Under the pieces are notes generated by a model, which worked only from the letters and a program-made list of their open reading frames with translations, did not search any database and was not told the origin of the DNA. Shown piece by piece: positions 19,506-32,018 of a DNA stretch of 64,000 nucleotides (its first letter is position 1; every line of letters starts with the position of its first letter). Source of the DNA: Rhodoferax sp. (GTDB lineage Bacteria; Pseudomonadota; Gammaproteobacteria; Burkholderiales; Burkholderiaceae_C); contig NZ_JAQTWL010000002.1 in NCBI RefSeq assembly GCF_028689295.1, positions 62,001 to 126,000 on the forward strand. The letters are read 5' to 3'. Both the position numbers and the translations under genes were made by a program.

Positions 19506-19537
19506 AACGAGCCCATCCGGCTGTGATGGGCGTCGTT
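19506..19537 (+). terminator. Stem-loop downstream of fdsA (possible terminator)
   Basis: AACGA-GCCCATC-CGGCTGT-GATGGGC-G-TCGTT; no strong U-run. Confidence 0.4.
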
Positions 19538-19564
19538 TGATCATCATTATTTAGGAGAATTTGA

Positions 19565-20248
19565 ATGGAATTGCAAAACATCGACTTCTGGATTGGTCTG
19601 CTCAAGATCATCTGGATCAATATCATTTTGTCGGGCGACAACGCCGTGGTGATCGCACTGGCAGCCCGTTCGCTGCCGCCCAGCCAGCAACAAAAGGCGG
19701 TTTTGCTGGGCTCTGGCGCAGCGGTGGTGATGCGCATTGCGCTGACCGTGGTGGCGGCCATGCTGCTGGAGCTGTCATTCCTGCAAATCATCGGGGGCCT
19801 GATGCTGCTGTGGATCGGCGTTCAATTGCTCAGCGGCGATGAAGAAGGCGATGGCGGGGTGAAGCAGACCGGCACCTTGATGGCGGCGGTGCGCACCATT
19901 TTGATTGCCGACCTGATCATGAGCCTGGACAACGTGATTGCGGTGGCAGCGGCGGCCAAGGGCAGCATGACCCTGTTGATCCTGGGCCTGGCCATCAGCA
20001 TCCCGCTGGTGATTTTCGGCAGCACGCTGATGATCAAGCTGATGGAACGCTACCCCGTCATCGTGACGCTGGGTGCCGCCCTGATTGGCTGGGTGGGGGG
20101 CGAAACGGTGGTCAGTGATGTGGCGTTGAAGGGGGTGATGGTCGCCAACCCCTGGCTGCATTACGCTGCTGCGGCGATCGGTGCCACATTGGTGCTGGGT
20201 ATTGGGCGGTTAATGCAAAAACGCCATACCGAGCACGTCACATTTTGA
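19565..20248 (+). CDS. TerC-family integral membrane protein
   Basis: 227 aa; INIILSGDNAVVIALAARSLP and LIMSLDNVIAVAAAAKG motifs. Confidence 0.92.
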   Translation: MELQNIDFWIGLLKIIWINIILSGDNAVVIALAARSLPPSQQQKAVLLGSGAAVVMRIALTVVAAMLLELSFLQIIGGLMLLWIGVQLLSGDEEGDGGVKQTGTLMAAVRTILIADLIMSLDNVIAVAAAAKGSMTLLILGLAISIPLVIFGSTLMIKLMERYPVIVTLGAALIGWVGGETVVSDVALKGVMVANPWLHYAAAAIGATLVLGIGRLMQKRHTEHVTF

Positions 20249-21570
20249 CGCAAGCCCCGCATTGGCAGCGTTCACCAAAATAGCCTGGATCCCCTGCGTG
20301 AGCAGGCTGGCGTTGGTTTCGCTTAGCCGGGCTGCGTCAAAAGCCACATTCAAAATCAAGCTGTCCCGGTAGCTGCTGGCTGCCGTGAACAGCGTCTGGT
20401 AGGGCATGGGACACAGCGCAAACGAGATGGCTTCGACCGCAGGGTCTTCCGTCACCGTGGCAATGGCGCCCACATTGCTGACCATGGTGTTGGGAAGCGA
20501 GGCCAGTGTTTTTTGCCGGAACGATGTCAGCCGTTCAGGCAACACCGGCGTCCCGTCCAGCCCAAACAGATGAAACAAAAGATGGCCTTCGCCGCGGGCG
20601 ATCTGCAACCGGGTCTGCCCGATGATGTCGCGCGCCAGTTGCCAGAAATCGGTGTCGGTTCGAACTGAAAAAGTGGCGGAAATCAGCGACACGAACAGGC
20701 CGGTGGGCGATGCCGGTGGCACCGGCTCCAGATGCGGGCGCATATCCACCGGGCAGGACAGGAAGAAAACGCTGGCGTCAACGCCTGCCTGCAACTGGCG
20801 TTGCGCCAGCAGTTGCGCTGCGCACAGGGCGCCGTGCACGCTGGTGCCGTGGGCACGCGCTGCCGTTAGCAGCCGCCGGGTGAGCTCGGGGGCAAAGTTC
20901 AGCCGAACGAATTTGGGAACTCTGCCGGTGGCCTCAGCGGCAAGCCAGGGGATAGCCGGCAGTGGGCCGTGGCGGCGGTAGTCGGCGATCAGCGTGCTTC
21001 TGAGCTGTTTGGCTGCTTCCGGCTGCTCGGCCCAGCGAAAACGCGCGGGGTGAACGTCAGCCATGGCGGGCAGCGCGCTTGGACCAGGCTGCGGGCCCGG
21101 ATCGTCCTGGCTTGCCATCACGGACAGCATTCGCCGCAGCAGCGCAGTACCAGCGCGGCCGTCGGCAATCGCGTGGTGAAAACTCAGCGCCAGCACCGAG
21201 CGCTCGGGCATTTCCAGATACAGGCAACGCATCAGCGGGGCGGCCTCTGCCACAAAGGGTTCGGACAGCTGCTGCTCGATGCAGCCTTGCCAATCGGCGG
21301 CGGTCACGCTGTGGCAGCGCAATTCGATTTGCGCGCCAGGCGCGTGGGTGAAACACAGGCCGTTTTCCTCGCTCCAGTGGACGCTGGCCCGCAGCAACAA
21401 GTTTTCCAGTTGCAGCAGATCGAGCGCAGCGCGGATGCGCTCGGGCTCGAGATGGCCACGGCGTTCGGCAAACACGACAAAGTTCATGCAGGACACGAGG
21501 TCCGACATGTAGAAAAAGGCTTCTCCCGGGTCCAGCGGACGAATGATCGGCGGTGCCGGCAAGGTCTCGG

Positions 21571-21574
<4 letters not shown>
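20210..21574 (-). CDS. Condensation-domain / PapA-like acyltransferase family protein
   Basis: Approximately 454 aa with the HHxxxDG motif ([12 protein letters not shown]). The likely GTG start at 21574 overlaps the gcvP stop; the 3' end overlaps terC by 39 bp. Confidence 0.7.
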
Positions 21575-24444
<2,870 letters not shown>

Positions 24445-24458
24445 GATGGGCGGCCTGC

Positions 24459-24833
24459 TCAGTGCGCGTCAGCGGCGAAAGCGGTGTAGCTGGTTTCGTC
24501 CATGAAGGCGTCCAGGTCGGCCGGGTTGGCCAGCTTGAACTTGAAGAACCAGCCCGCGTTCAGCGGGTCGGAGTTGGCCAGCGACGGGTCGTCGCGCAGG
24601 GCCTCGTTGACCTGGGTGACTTCTCCATTGGCGGGCATGTACACGTCGGCGGCGGCCTTGACCGATTCAACGACGGCGGCAGGATCTTTGGCTGCGTAAG
24701 TTTTGCCCACTTCGGGCAGATCGACAAACACCACATCGCCCAAGGCGTCTTGCGCGTGGTGGGTGATGCCAACGGTGCCGATGTCGCCGTCAATCTTGAT
24801 CCATTCGTGGTCTGGTGTGTATTTGATCGTCAT
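24459..24833 (-). CDS. gcvH: Glycine cleavage system H protein
   Basis: [43 protein letters not shown]...[17 protein letters not shown] (lipoyl lysine); the longer ORF start is not used. Confidence 0.96.
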   Translation of the reverse strand: MTIKYTPDHEWIKIDGDIGTVGITHHAQDALGDVVFVDLPEVGKTYAAKDPAAVVESVKAAADVYMPANGEVTQVNEALRDDPSLANSDPLNAGWFFKFKLANPADLDAFMDETSYTAFAADAH

Positions 24834-24885
24834 GGTGATTCTCTGAAAAATTGAAAAGAAAAAGTGAGGAAAAGTAAAAAGAACG

Positions 24886-26043
24886 TTAACCGCGGAAATA
24901 GTTGGTCGGCACAAAGGGCATCGCCACCACTTCCATTTTGACCGGCTTGCCACGCACGATGGCGTTGACCCGGTTGCCCAGGGTGGCCAGGGCCGGCGGC
25001 ACATAACCCATGGCGATGGGCTGGTCGATGGTTGGGCCGAGCAGGCCGCTGGTGACCTCGCCGATAGGTTCACCGTTCAGGTCTTGCAGCTCAATATGCT
25101 CACGCACGGGAATGCGTTCCAGCGCTTTCAGGCCGACACGCTTGCGCGTGACCGAACCCGGTTCTCCAGCAAGTTGGGCCAGAATTTTGTCCGCACCCGG
25201 GAAACCGCCCGCGCGCGCGCCGCCTGCGCGGCGTACCTTTTGCATCGCCCATTGCAGACCCGCCTCCACCGGCGTGGTGCTGCTGTCGATGTCGTTGCCG
25301 TAGAGGGGTAGTCCGGCCTCCAGCCGCAAGGAGTTGCGCGCACCCAGGCCAATCGGCTTGACTTCGGGTTGCGCCAGCAGCGCCCTGGCCAGCGCCATCG
25401 CCTCCGAGGCGTGGACCGAGATCTCAAAACCGTCTTCACCGGTGTAACCGCTGCGGGTCAGGAACACGTCGATTTTTTGCTCTCCGGTGTCCACCGTGAA
25501 GCTGCCGCCGGTCATGAATACCAGCTTTTCCACGCCCGGCGCCAGACGCGACAGGGCGGTCACGGCTTGCGGGCCTTGCAGCGCCAGCAGAGCGCGCTCC
25601 GGCATGGGAATGACATGGCAACGGCTGCCAATTTTGGCCTGAATATGCGCGATGTCGCCCACCTTGCAGGCGCCGTTGACGATGACAAAGATGTCGCCAC
25701 CGTTGGCATGGTCGCGGTTGACGAACATCAGGTCGTCGATGATGCCGCCGGCATCATTGAGCAGCAGGCCATAGCGCTGTTTGCCCACGGCCAGGTCGAT
25801 CACATCGACCGGAATCAGGCTCTCGAATGCTGCTGCAGCATCCGACCCGACCAGGCGCAACTGGCCCATGTGCGACACATCGAACAAACCGGCGGCAGTA
25901 CGCGTGTGTTTGTGCTCGGCCATCAGGCCTTCGGGGTATTGCACCGGCATGCTGTAGCCGGCAAAAGGCACCATGCGGGCACCCAGGGCAATGTGTAAAT
26001 CGTTGAGGGGAACTTTGAGCAGGTCGTCAGGGGTGGCGGACAT
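24886..26043 (-). CDS. gcvT: Glycine cleavage system aminomethyltransferase T protein
   Basis: 385 aa; ARMVPFAGYSMPVQYPEGLMAEH, GLFDVSHMGQLRL, TRSGYTGEDGFEI. Confidence 0.96.
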   Translation of the reverse strand: MSATPDDLLKVPLNDLHIALGARMVPFAGYSMPVQYPEGLMAEHKHTRTAAGLFDVSHMGQLRLVGSDAAAAFESLIPVDVIDLAVGKQRYGLLLNDAGGIIDDLMFVNRDHANGGDIFVIVNGACKVGDIAHIQAKIGSRCHVIPMPERALLALQGPQAVTALSRLAPGVEKLVFMTGGSFTVDTGEQKIDVFLTRSGYTGEDGFEISVHASEAMALARALLAQPEVKPIGLGARNSLRLEAGLPLYGNDIDSSTTPVEAGLQWAMQKVRRAGGARAGGFPGADKILAQLAGEPGSVTRKRVGLKALERIPVREHIELQDLNGEPIGEVTSGLLGPTIDQPIAMGYVPPALATLGNRVNAIVRGKPVKMEVVAMPFVPTNYFRG

Positions 26044-26104
26044 CAGGACTCCAAAAGAGCAGGGGGCAAATCAAAATCCATGGCCTGACCGTGCGTCAAT
26101 GCCA

Positions 26105-26368
26105 TGGGCTGCCCCCGCTGTCCGCTTTACCTGAGAGATTCGCCGCCGCCAGTCGCGCAGGGCGCACGGGCTTTGGGTTGCTCCTTCGGTGGATCATGAT
26201 TGGCACAGGTGCCAGCGATGACCTCTCTCCAGTGGGGAATCGTCAACAAGTTTCAGGGCTCGATGACGGTTGTCAGTCCTTTTGCCTGAGCGTTCAAGCG
26301 GCTGCAATCAGCCACTCTGCGCCTTCGGCGGCCTGCCTCTGAGGACAAGCTCTCTCCTGACGGGGCAA
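26105..26368 (-). ncRNA. Tandem glycine riboswitch (two aptamers) in the gcvT leader
   Basis: On the minus strand: GGAGAGAGC...CCGAAGGCGCA...CTCAGGCAAAAGGACTGACAAC (aptamer 1), then TGGAGAGAGG...CACCGAAGGAGCAACC...CTCTCAGGTAAAGCGGACAG (aptamer 2), directly upstream of gcvT. Confidence 0.92.
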
Positions 26369-26429
26369 ATTCTACATGGGGTTCATGACGGACTTCGCGG
26401 CGCGGCCTTGCTCCAACAGTGCGGCATTG

Positions 26430-26457
26430 GTAGGAGCGGCGCCCCCGCCGCGAATGC
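26430..26457. repeat. REP-like palindromic element with GTAG head
   Basis: GTAGGAGCGGCGCCCCCGCCGCGAATGC; GCGGCG/CGCCGC hairpin. Confidence 0.45.
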
Positions 26458-26539
26458 CCGCCAAATGCAGACGCCCCATATTGGTCAACAATCGACACCT
26501 TTGAAAACTACATTCGCTTTGCATGGCGAAAGTTCAACC

Positions 26540-27856
26540 ATGAAAATGATCAATGACATTGGCATCCAGATTCCAACGGTGTATCTGCCGAAAAAAAGTA
26601 TCGACCTGAAAAAGTGGGCGGTGATTGCCTGTGACCAATTCACGGCCGAGCCGCAATACTGGCAACAGGTTGAGGAACAGGTGGGCGCGGCGCCCTCGAC
26701 GCTCAAGCTGATCTTTCCCGAGGTGTATCTGGACAAACCAGGCGCGCCCGAGCGCATGACGGCCATTGGTCAGACCATGACAGATTACCTGCGCGATGGC
26801 GTGCTGCTGCCCCACGACGGCATGGTTTACGTCGAACGCAGCGTGGCCGGCAAAACCCGGCACGGCCTGATGCTGTGCCTGGACCTGGAGTGCTACGACT
26901 ACCGCTCGGGTTCGGCCAGCCTGATTCGCGCCACCGAGGGCACCATTGTTGACCGCCTGCCGCCGCGCATCAAAATCCGGGAACAGGCGGCGCTGGAGCT
27001 GCCGCATATCCTGGTGCTGATCGACGACCAGGATCACACCGTGATCCAACCACTCACCGCAGCCAAGGCCGGATTCGCGCCGCTCTATGACTTTGAGCTG
27101 ATGCAGGGCGGCGGCCATCTGGCCGGGTATGCTGTCACAGATGCGGCGCAGCAGCGCGTGGTGGATGCGCTGCGGGCGCTGGCACAGCCAGAGCGCTTTG
27201 CCGCCCGTTATGGCGTTGGCCCCGAGCAGCCAGTGCTGCTGTTTGCCATGGGCGACGGCAACCATTCGCTGGCCACGGCCAAGGCGATCTGGGAGAAAAA
27301 CAAGGCGCGCTTCGGCCTGGATCATCCGAGCCGTTTTGCGCTGGCTGAAATCGACAACGTGCATGACCAGGCGCTGGAGTTTGAGGCCATCCACCGGCTG
27401 CTGCTTGGCTGCAGGAACGATATGCTGACTGAGCTCAAAACAGCCTTTGGTTCGAACCTCAGTTACACCGAAGTGGCTTCAGCCGAACTTATGCGCCAGC
27501 GCGTCGATGCCTCACAGGGGCCCAGACAGGCCGTTGGTTTTATCGGTGGCGGGCAGGCATTCGGGGTCATCGAGATTGATCCGCCCACGTCCAACCTGCC
27601 GGTGGGCACACTGCAAACTTTTCTGGACCAGTTTCTTAAAGGGGGTGGTGCCCAGGCGATTGATTATGTGCATGGTGCCGACGTGTTGGAGCGCCTGGCT
27701 TGGCAAAGCGGCAATGCCGGTTTTTATTTTGCCGGCATGCACAAGTCAGAGCTATTCAAGACCGTCATTCTGGAGGGCGCCTTGCCGCACAAGACCTTCT
27801 CTTTGGGCCAGGCACGCGAGAAACGCTATTACATGGAAGCCAGAAAGATCAGCTGA
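26540..27856 (+). CDS. DUF1015 family protein
   Basis: MKMINDIGIQIPTVYLPKKSIDLKKWAVIACDQFTAEPQYWQQVE... and FAMGDGNHSLATAKAIWE. Start at ATG 26540; the ORF upstream of it runs through the riboswitch region. Confidence 0.85.
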   Translation: MKMINDIGIQIPTVYLPKKSIDLKKWAVIACDQFTAEPQYWQQVEEQVGAAPSTLKLIFPEVYLDKPGAPERMTAIGQTMTDYLRDGVLLPHDGMVYVERSVAGKTRHGLMLCLDLECYDYRSGSASLIRATEGTIVDRLPPRIKIREQAALELPHILVLIDDQDHTVIQPLTAAKAGFAPLYDFELMQGGGHLAGYAVTDAAQQRVVDALRALAQPERFAARYGVGPEQPVLLFAMGDGNHSLATAKAIWEKNKARFGLDHPSRFALAEIDNVHDQALEFEAIHRLLLGCRNDMLTELKTAFGSNLSYTEVASAELMRQRVDASQGPRQAVGFIGGGQAFGVIEIDPPTSNLPVGTLQTFLDQFLKGGGAQAIDYVHGADVLERLAWQSGNAGFYFAGMHKSELFKTVILEGALPHKTFSLGQAREKRYYMEARKIS

Positions 27857-27884
27857 GCCCGTGAACGGCAAGACGCAATACAGT

Positions 27885-27908
27885 TGCCAAGCCGATGTCG
27901 GCTTGGCA
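27885..27908 (+). terminator. Perfect 24-nt palindromic hairpin downstream of the DUF1015 gene
   Basis: TGCCAAGCCGATGTCGGCTTGGCA. Confidence 0.5.
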
Positions 27909-27965
27909 GGCAACTTGGTCGATCTCGTGCTGCGTCAAAGCACCATTTCGTGCCGTCGCAAACAC

Positions 27966-29318
27966 TTATCCCACAATCACCCGGTTTCGACCCGATTCCT
28001 TGGCTGAATAAAGCGCCTCGTCGGCGCGCTTGACAAGTTCCTGATCACTGGCGGCGGCAAGTTCCGGGAAAGAGGTGATCCCGATGCTGATCGTGACGCA
28101 GATCATCTGATCTCCCTCCGCCACGGACGAGTCTTCCACCATGCGCCGTATCCGTTCGCCGAGGTCGTGGGAATTGGCTTTCGAAGCGGCGGGCAGGATA
28201 ACCAAGAATTCCTCGCCGCCGTAACGCATGAGAACGTCTCCCTCGCGAAGGGCGGCGCGCGTTGTTTTGGCAACATGGACGAGGACCCGGTCTCCCGCGA
28301 GGTGGCCGTAGGTATCGTTCACCTTCTTGAAATGATCGATATCGAGCATCATGACACCGAGGGTCCCAGTCATGCGGATCGCGCGGCCGAACTCCTCGTG
28401 AAGCCTCGCCATGCCGAAGCGCCGGTTGTAGATGCCGGTCAGCGGATCGAGGGCGGCCAGCGTTTGAAGGCGGTCATGGGTCAGGGCGTTATTGAAGGCG
28501 AGCGCCAGCCCATGGCGGAACAGATCGAGGCGAGACTTCGCATCATCCTTGAATCCAGCGCCACTGGCCAGGACGATGGCGCCGAGCGGGACTTCCTTGT
28601 AGAACACGGGGTCGACAAGCACCTCACGAGGCCGGAAGTTCGTCAGAATACCCTCAACAGTCACGTCTTGCGGCAGGTTCACGGTGACCCGGCTTGCGGT
28701 CTGGATCGCGCGTCGGACATGGTCGCTTTTACACAGCGAATCCGGCGTGCGGATGCCCTGTGATGACGCAATCTTCAGTTCGCCTTCCTCGGTGATCAGA
28801 ATGGCGCCTGCAGCCGCCTCGGAATGCTCCAGCAACTGCTCAAGAGCCTTACTCGATAAAACATCGAGTTCAAGATGGCTGGAAAGCACCTCGGTAAAGG
28901 AGCGCACTGCCGCATCAGTGCGGTGTGAGTAGGCAAGGGACTCCACGAGATAGTTGAAGGCCTTTGCACTCTCGCCTATTTCATCTTCCGAGTCCACGTC
29001 GACGTGACAGGCATCGACCGTGCATTTTTCCGCATTCCCGGTCTGCGCAAACGTCCTCAGGTTGGTTTCAACGAACCTCATTCGGTCAGCCAGTGTGCGC
29101 AACCTGATGCCGACGACCGATTTGGTCAGCCATATATTGGCCCCGCCAACCATACATCCGGCGGTCATGGTCGCGGCGAAAAACCACGGCGTCAGGGCCA
29201 GTTCAGCCGGCACTCCCATCATCCCGACAAAGAATGGGAAGACCAGACCCATGACAAGGCCCAGTCCGATCATCCATATGGCGAGATCGGTAAATACCTT
29301 CCGTGTCAGACGAATCAT
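27966..29318 (-). CDS. Membrane-anchored diguanylate cyclase (GGDEF family, GGEEF active site) with GAF-like sensor region
   Basis: Two N-terminal TM segments and a C-terminal DPLTGIYNRRFG...MRYGGEEFLVILP. Confidence 0.88.
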   Translation of the reverse strand: MIRLTRKVFTDLAIWMIGLGLVMGLVFPFFVGMMGVPAELALTPWFFAATMTAGCMVGGANIWLTKSVVGIRLRTLADRMRFVETNLRTFAQTGNAEKCTVDACHVDVDSEDEIGESAKAFNYLVESLAYSHRTDAAVRSFTEVLSSHLELDVLSSKALEQLLEHSEAAAGAILITEEGELKIASSQGIRTPDSLCKSDHVRRAIQTASRVTVNLPQDVTVEGILTNFRPREVLVDPVFYKEVPLGAIVLASGAGFKDDAKSRLDLFRHGLALAFNNALTHDRLQTLAALDPLTGIYNRRFGMARLHEEFGRAIRMTGTLGVMMLDIDHFKKVNDTYGHLAGDRVLVHVAKTTRAALREGDVLMRYGGEEFLVILPAASKANSHDLGERIRRMVEDSSVAEGDQMICVTISIGITSFPELAAASDQELVKRADEALYSAKESGRNRVIVG

Positions 29319-29440
29319 GGCGATCTCCTGCTTTATATGGAACGGCTAAAAGTATCTCATACGGGGGGTCCCGTCAGACCATCATTGAGCACCGGGAGCA
29401 AGAAGGGGCCAAACACACGCATCCGCTTGTAGGTCGGTTG

Positions 29441-30106
29441 CTACTTGAACAGCCCTTTGATGCCTGCACCCACCTGATTCAAAGCGTCACCACCGGATTT
29501 CATCAGCCGGTCAAAGCTGGCCACCCCACTCAGCTTGGTCTTGAGGGCCGAGACCACTTCCTGCCCCAACTCGCCCGGCGAGATGCCGCCCTTGGCACGG
29601 CCCAGATTTTTCAAGGTGATGTCGGGCAGGGCCACGCTGCCGGTCTTGCCGTTCATGAAGGCGGCGCTGGCCTGCGCCTGCGCGTGGCGGATGGTCAGTA
29701 ACTCGACAATCAGCTTTTTACTGGGCCGCGATGGATCAGCGTTGGTGTTGACGGCTTTGACAATGTGGTTCGACAGGGCGTCAAAGTTGGTCAGCGTGTC
29801 GCCTTTTTCGTAGATCACATCGGGCGCCTCGATGGCAATGCGCCGCACCAGAACCACGTCTTGGGTGACGCTGGCGACGTCGATTTCGACCTCGACGCTG
29901 GCCACTTTCAAGGCGTAGGCGGTCTTGAAGCCCGGCGGGTTGCCAACGCTGAAAGCTTTGACGCTGCCCCGGCCATCGGTGGGTGAGAGTTTCACGCTGC
30001 CGACGCTGACCCTGGCCTGCGTCATGCTGCTGCCATAGCTCTCGATGGCATTTTTGACCAGGCCATCAAGGTTGCCAGACAGCCAGAACAGGGCGCCCGC
30101 CACCAA
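29441..30106 (-). CDS. AsmA-like/periplasmic protein; N-terminus probably displaced by a frameshift (true start likely TTG at 30142)
   Basis: ORF 221 aa starts inside a TM segment. Another frame upstream encodes MKKLGLILLLL preceded by GGAGG. Confidence 0.6.
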   Translation of the reverse strand: MVAGALFWLSGNLDGLVKNAIESYGSSMTQARVSVGSVKLSPTDGRGSVKAFSVGNPPGFKTAYALKVASVEVEIDVASVTQDVVLVRRIAIEAPDVIYEKGDTLTNFDALSNHIVKAVNTNADPSRPSKKLIVELLTIRHAQAQASAAFMNGKTGSVALPDITLKNLGRAKGGISPGELGQEVVSALKTKLSGVASFDRLMKSGGDALNQVGAGIKGLFK

Positions 30107-30171
30107 GGCAGCAGCAACAGGATCAGACCGAGTTTTTTCAAGTGGCCTCCAAGAGCAGTCTAATCAGGCGC

Positions 30172-31863
30172 TTACATCTCGGTGTAATTGGGTCCGCCAC
30201 CGCCCTCCGGCGTGACCCAGACGATGTTTTGCATCGGGTCCTTGATGTCGCAGGTCTTGCAATGCACGCAGTTGGCGGCGTTGATCTGCAGGCGGTCGGC
30301 TCCGCTGTCGTCCTTGACAAACTCATACACCCCGGCCGGGCAGTAGCGCGCCTCGGGGCCGGCAAACTTGGCCAGGTTCACGGTCACCGGCACGCTGGCA
30401 TCCTTGAGCGTCAGGTGCGCCGGTTGGTTTTCTTCATGGGCGGCATTGCTGATGAAGACGCTGCTCAGGCGGTCGAAGGTGAGCTTGCCATCCGGCTTGG
30501 GGTAGTCGATGGGCTTGCATTCTGACGCGGGCTTGAGGTAGGCGTAGTCGGGTTTGTCGCGTCGGATGGTCCAGGGCATCCTGCCATTCAAGCCAAACTG
30601 CTCCAAGCCGTTCATCAGCGTGCCGACTGTGAGGCCGTGCTTGAACCAGGCCTTGAAGTTGCGCGATTTGTTGAGCTCGGCATACAGCCAGCTGGCCTCG
30701 AAAGCTTCGGGGTAAGCCGTAAGTTCGTCGTGCGCGCGGCCTGCGCTCACAGCATCAAAAGCCGCCTCGGCGGCCAGCATGCCAGACTTGATGGCGGAAT
30801 GGCTGCCCTTGATGCGACTCACGTTCAAGAATCCGGCATCACAACCCACCAGCGCGCCACCCGGGAACACGGTCTTGGGCAATGCCAGCAAGCCCCCGGC
30901 GGTGATGGCGCGGGCACCATAGGCCAGGCGTTTTCCGGTCACTTCGCCCTGGTCGTTTTCCAGGTACCAGCGGATGTTGGGATGAGTTTTCCAGCGCTGG
31001 AATTCCTCGAACGGACTTAAGAATGGGTTGGCGTAGTTCAGGCCGGTGATGAAACCCAGGGCGATCTTGTTGTCTTCCATGTGGTACAGAAACGAGCCGC
31101 CGTAGGTGTCGTTTTCCATCGGCCAGCCGGCGGTGTGCACCACCAGACCGGGTTCGTGGCGGCTGGGTTCGGCTTCCCAGAGTTCCTTGATGCCGATGGC
31201 GTAGCTTTGCGGGTCGCAGCCTTCGTCCAGATTGAATTTGTCGATGACCTGCTTGCCCAAGTGGCCGCGCGAGCCTTCGGCAAAGACGGTGTATTTGCCC
31301 AGCAGCTCCATGCCGATCTGAAAGTTGGGGCCGGGCGCGCCGCTTTTCTCCACGCCCATGTTGCCGGTGGCCACGCCGGTGACCTGGCCGGCCTCGTTGT
31401 ACAGCACTTCGGCAGCGGCAAAGCCGGGGAAAATTTCAACGCCCAGGCTTTCGGCCTGGGTTGCCAGCCAGCGCGTCAGCGCGCCCAGGCTGATGATGTA
31501 GTTGCCGTGGTTCTGGCTGCATTCGGGCAGCATCATGTTGGGCGTGCGGTAGCCGGTGGACTCGCTCAGGAACATCATGGCTTCGTCGGTAACCGGCTGA
31601 TTGAGCGGTGCGCCCATGGCTTTCCAGTCGGGGAACAGCTCGGTGAGCGATTGTGGGTCGAGCACCGCACCGGACAGGATGTGGGCACCGGGCTCGGAAC
31701 CCTTTTCCAGCACCACCACCGACAACTCAGCGCCTGTTCCTGCGGCCAGTTGTTTCAGCCGGATGGCGGTGGCCAGGCCGGCGGGGCCGCCACCGACCAC
31801 GACCACGTCGTACTCCATGGATTCGCGGGGGCCGTATTGGGTCAGGATTTCCTGGTTTGTCAT
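30172..31863 (-). CDS. Electron transfer flavoprotein-ubiquinone oxidoreductase
   Basis: 563 aa; DVVVVGGGPAGLATAIRLKQL, CDAGFLNVSRIKGSHSAIKSGMLAAEAAF, INAANCVHCKTCDIKDPMQNIVWVTPEGGGGPNY. Confidence 0.96.
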   Translation of the reverse strand: MTNQEILTQYGPRESMEYDVVVVGGGPAGLATAIRLKQLAAGTGAELSVVVLEKGSEPGAHILSGAVLDPQSLTELFPDWKAMGAPLNQPVTDEAMMFLSESTGYRTPNMMLPECSQNHGNYIISLGALTRWLATQAESLGVEIFPGFAAAEVLYNEAGQVTGVATGNMGVEKSGAPGPNFQIGMELLGKYTVFAEGSRGHLGKQVIDKFNLDEGCDPQSYAIGIKELWEAEPSRHEPGLVVHTAGWPMENDTYGGSFLYHMEDNKIALGFITGLNYANPFLSPFEEFQRWKTHPNIRWYLENDQGEVTGKRLAYGARAITAGGLLALPKTVFPGGALVGCDAGFLNVSRIKGSHSAIKSGMLAAEAAFDAVSAGRAHDELTAYPEAFEASWLYAELNKSRNFKAWFKHGLTVGTLMNGLEQFGLNGRMPWTIRRDKPDYAYLKPASECKPIDYPKPDGKLTFDRLSSVFISNAAHEENQPAHLTLKDASVPVTVNLAKFAGPEARYCPAGVYEFVKDDSGADRLQINAANCVHCKTCDIKDPMQNIVWVTPEGGGGPNYTEM

Positions 31864-31971
31864 GGTGGGACTCGCTTCATCAACTGATTAAACTCAAGCC
31901 AATGTGATGTTGGCTAAAACTGGCGTGAATTGTCTTCCAAAAATTCAAATTTCAGGCAACGCACCAAGCAC

Positions 31972-31991
31972 AATAGAACAGTCGTTCTATT
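31972..31991. promoter_or_regulatory. Perfect inverted repeat AATAGAAC-AGTC-GTTCTATT (TetR-type operator-like)
   Basis: 20-bp palindrome with 4-bp spacer in the etfQO/SDR divergent intergenic region. Confidence 0.5.
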
Positions 31992-32018
31992 ACTGATGGA
32001 ATAAATGGAGAAATCACC

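Noticed and set aside
19490-19564. Possible yybP-ykoY (Mn) riboswitch before terC
   Set aside because: Only a simple stem-loop is present; the conserved yybP-ykoY core motifs were not found.
26270-26539. N-terminal extension of the DUF1015 ORF
   Set aside because: It would translate the opposite strand of the glycine riboswitch; the family N-terminus fits ATG 26540.
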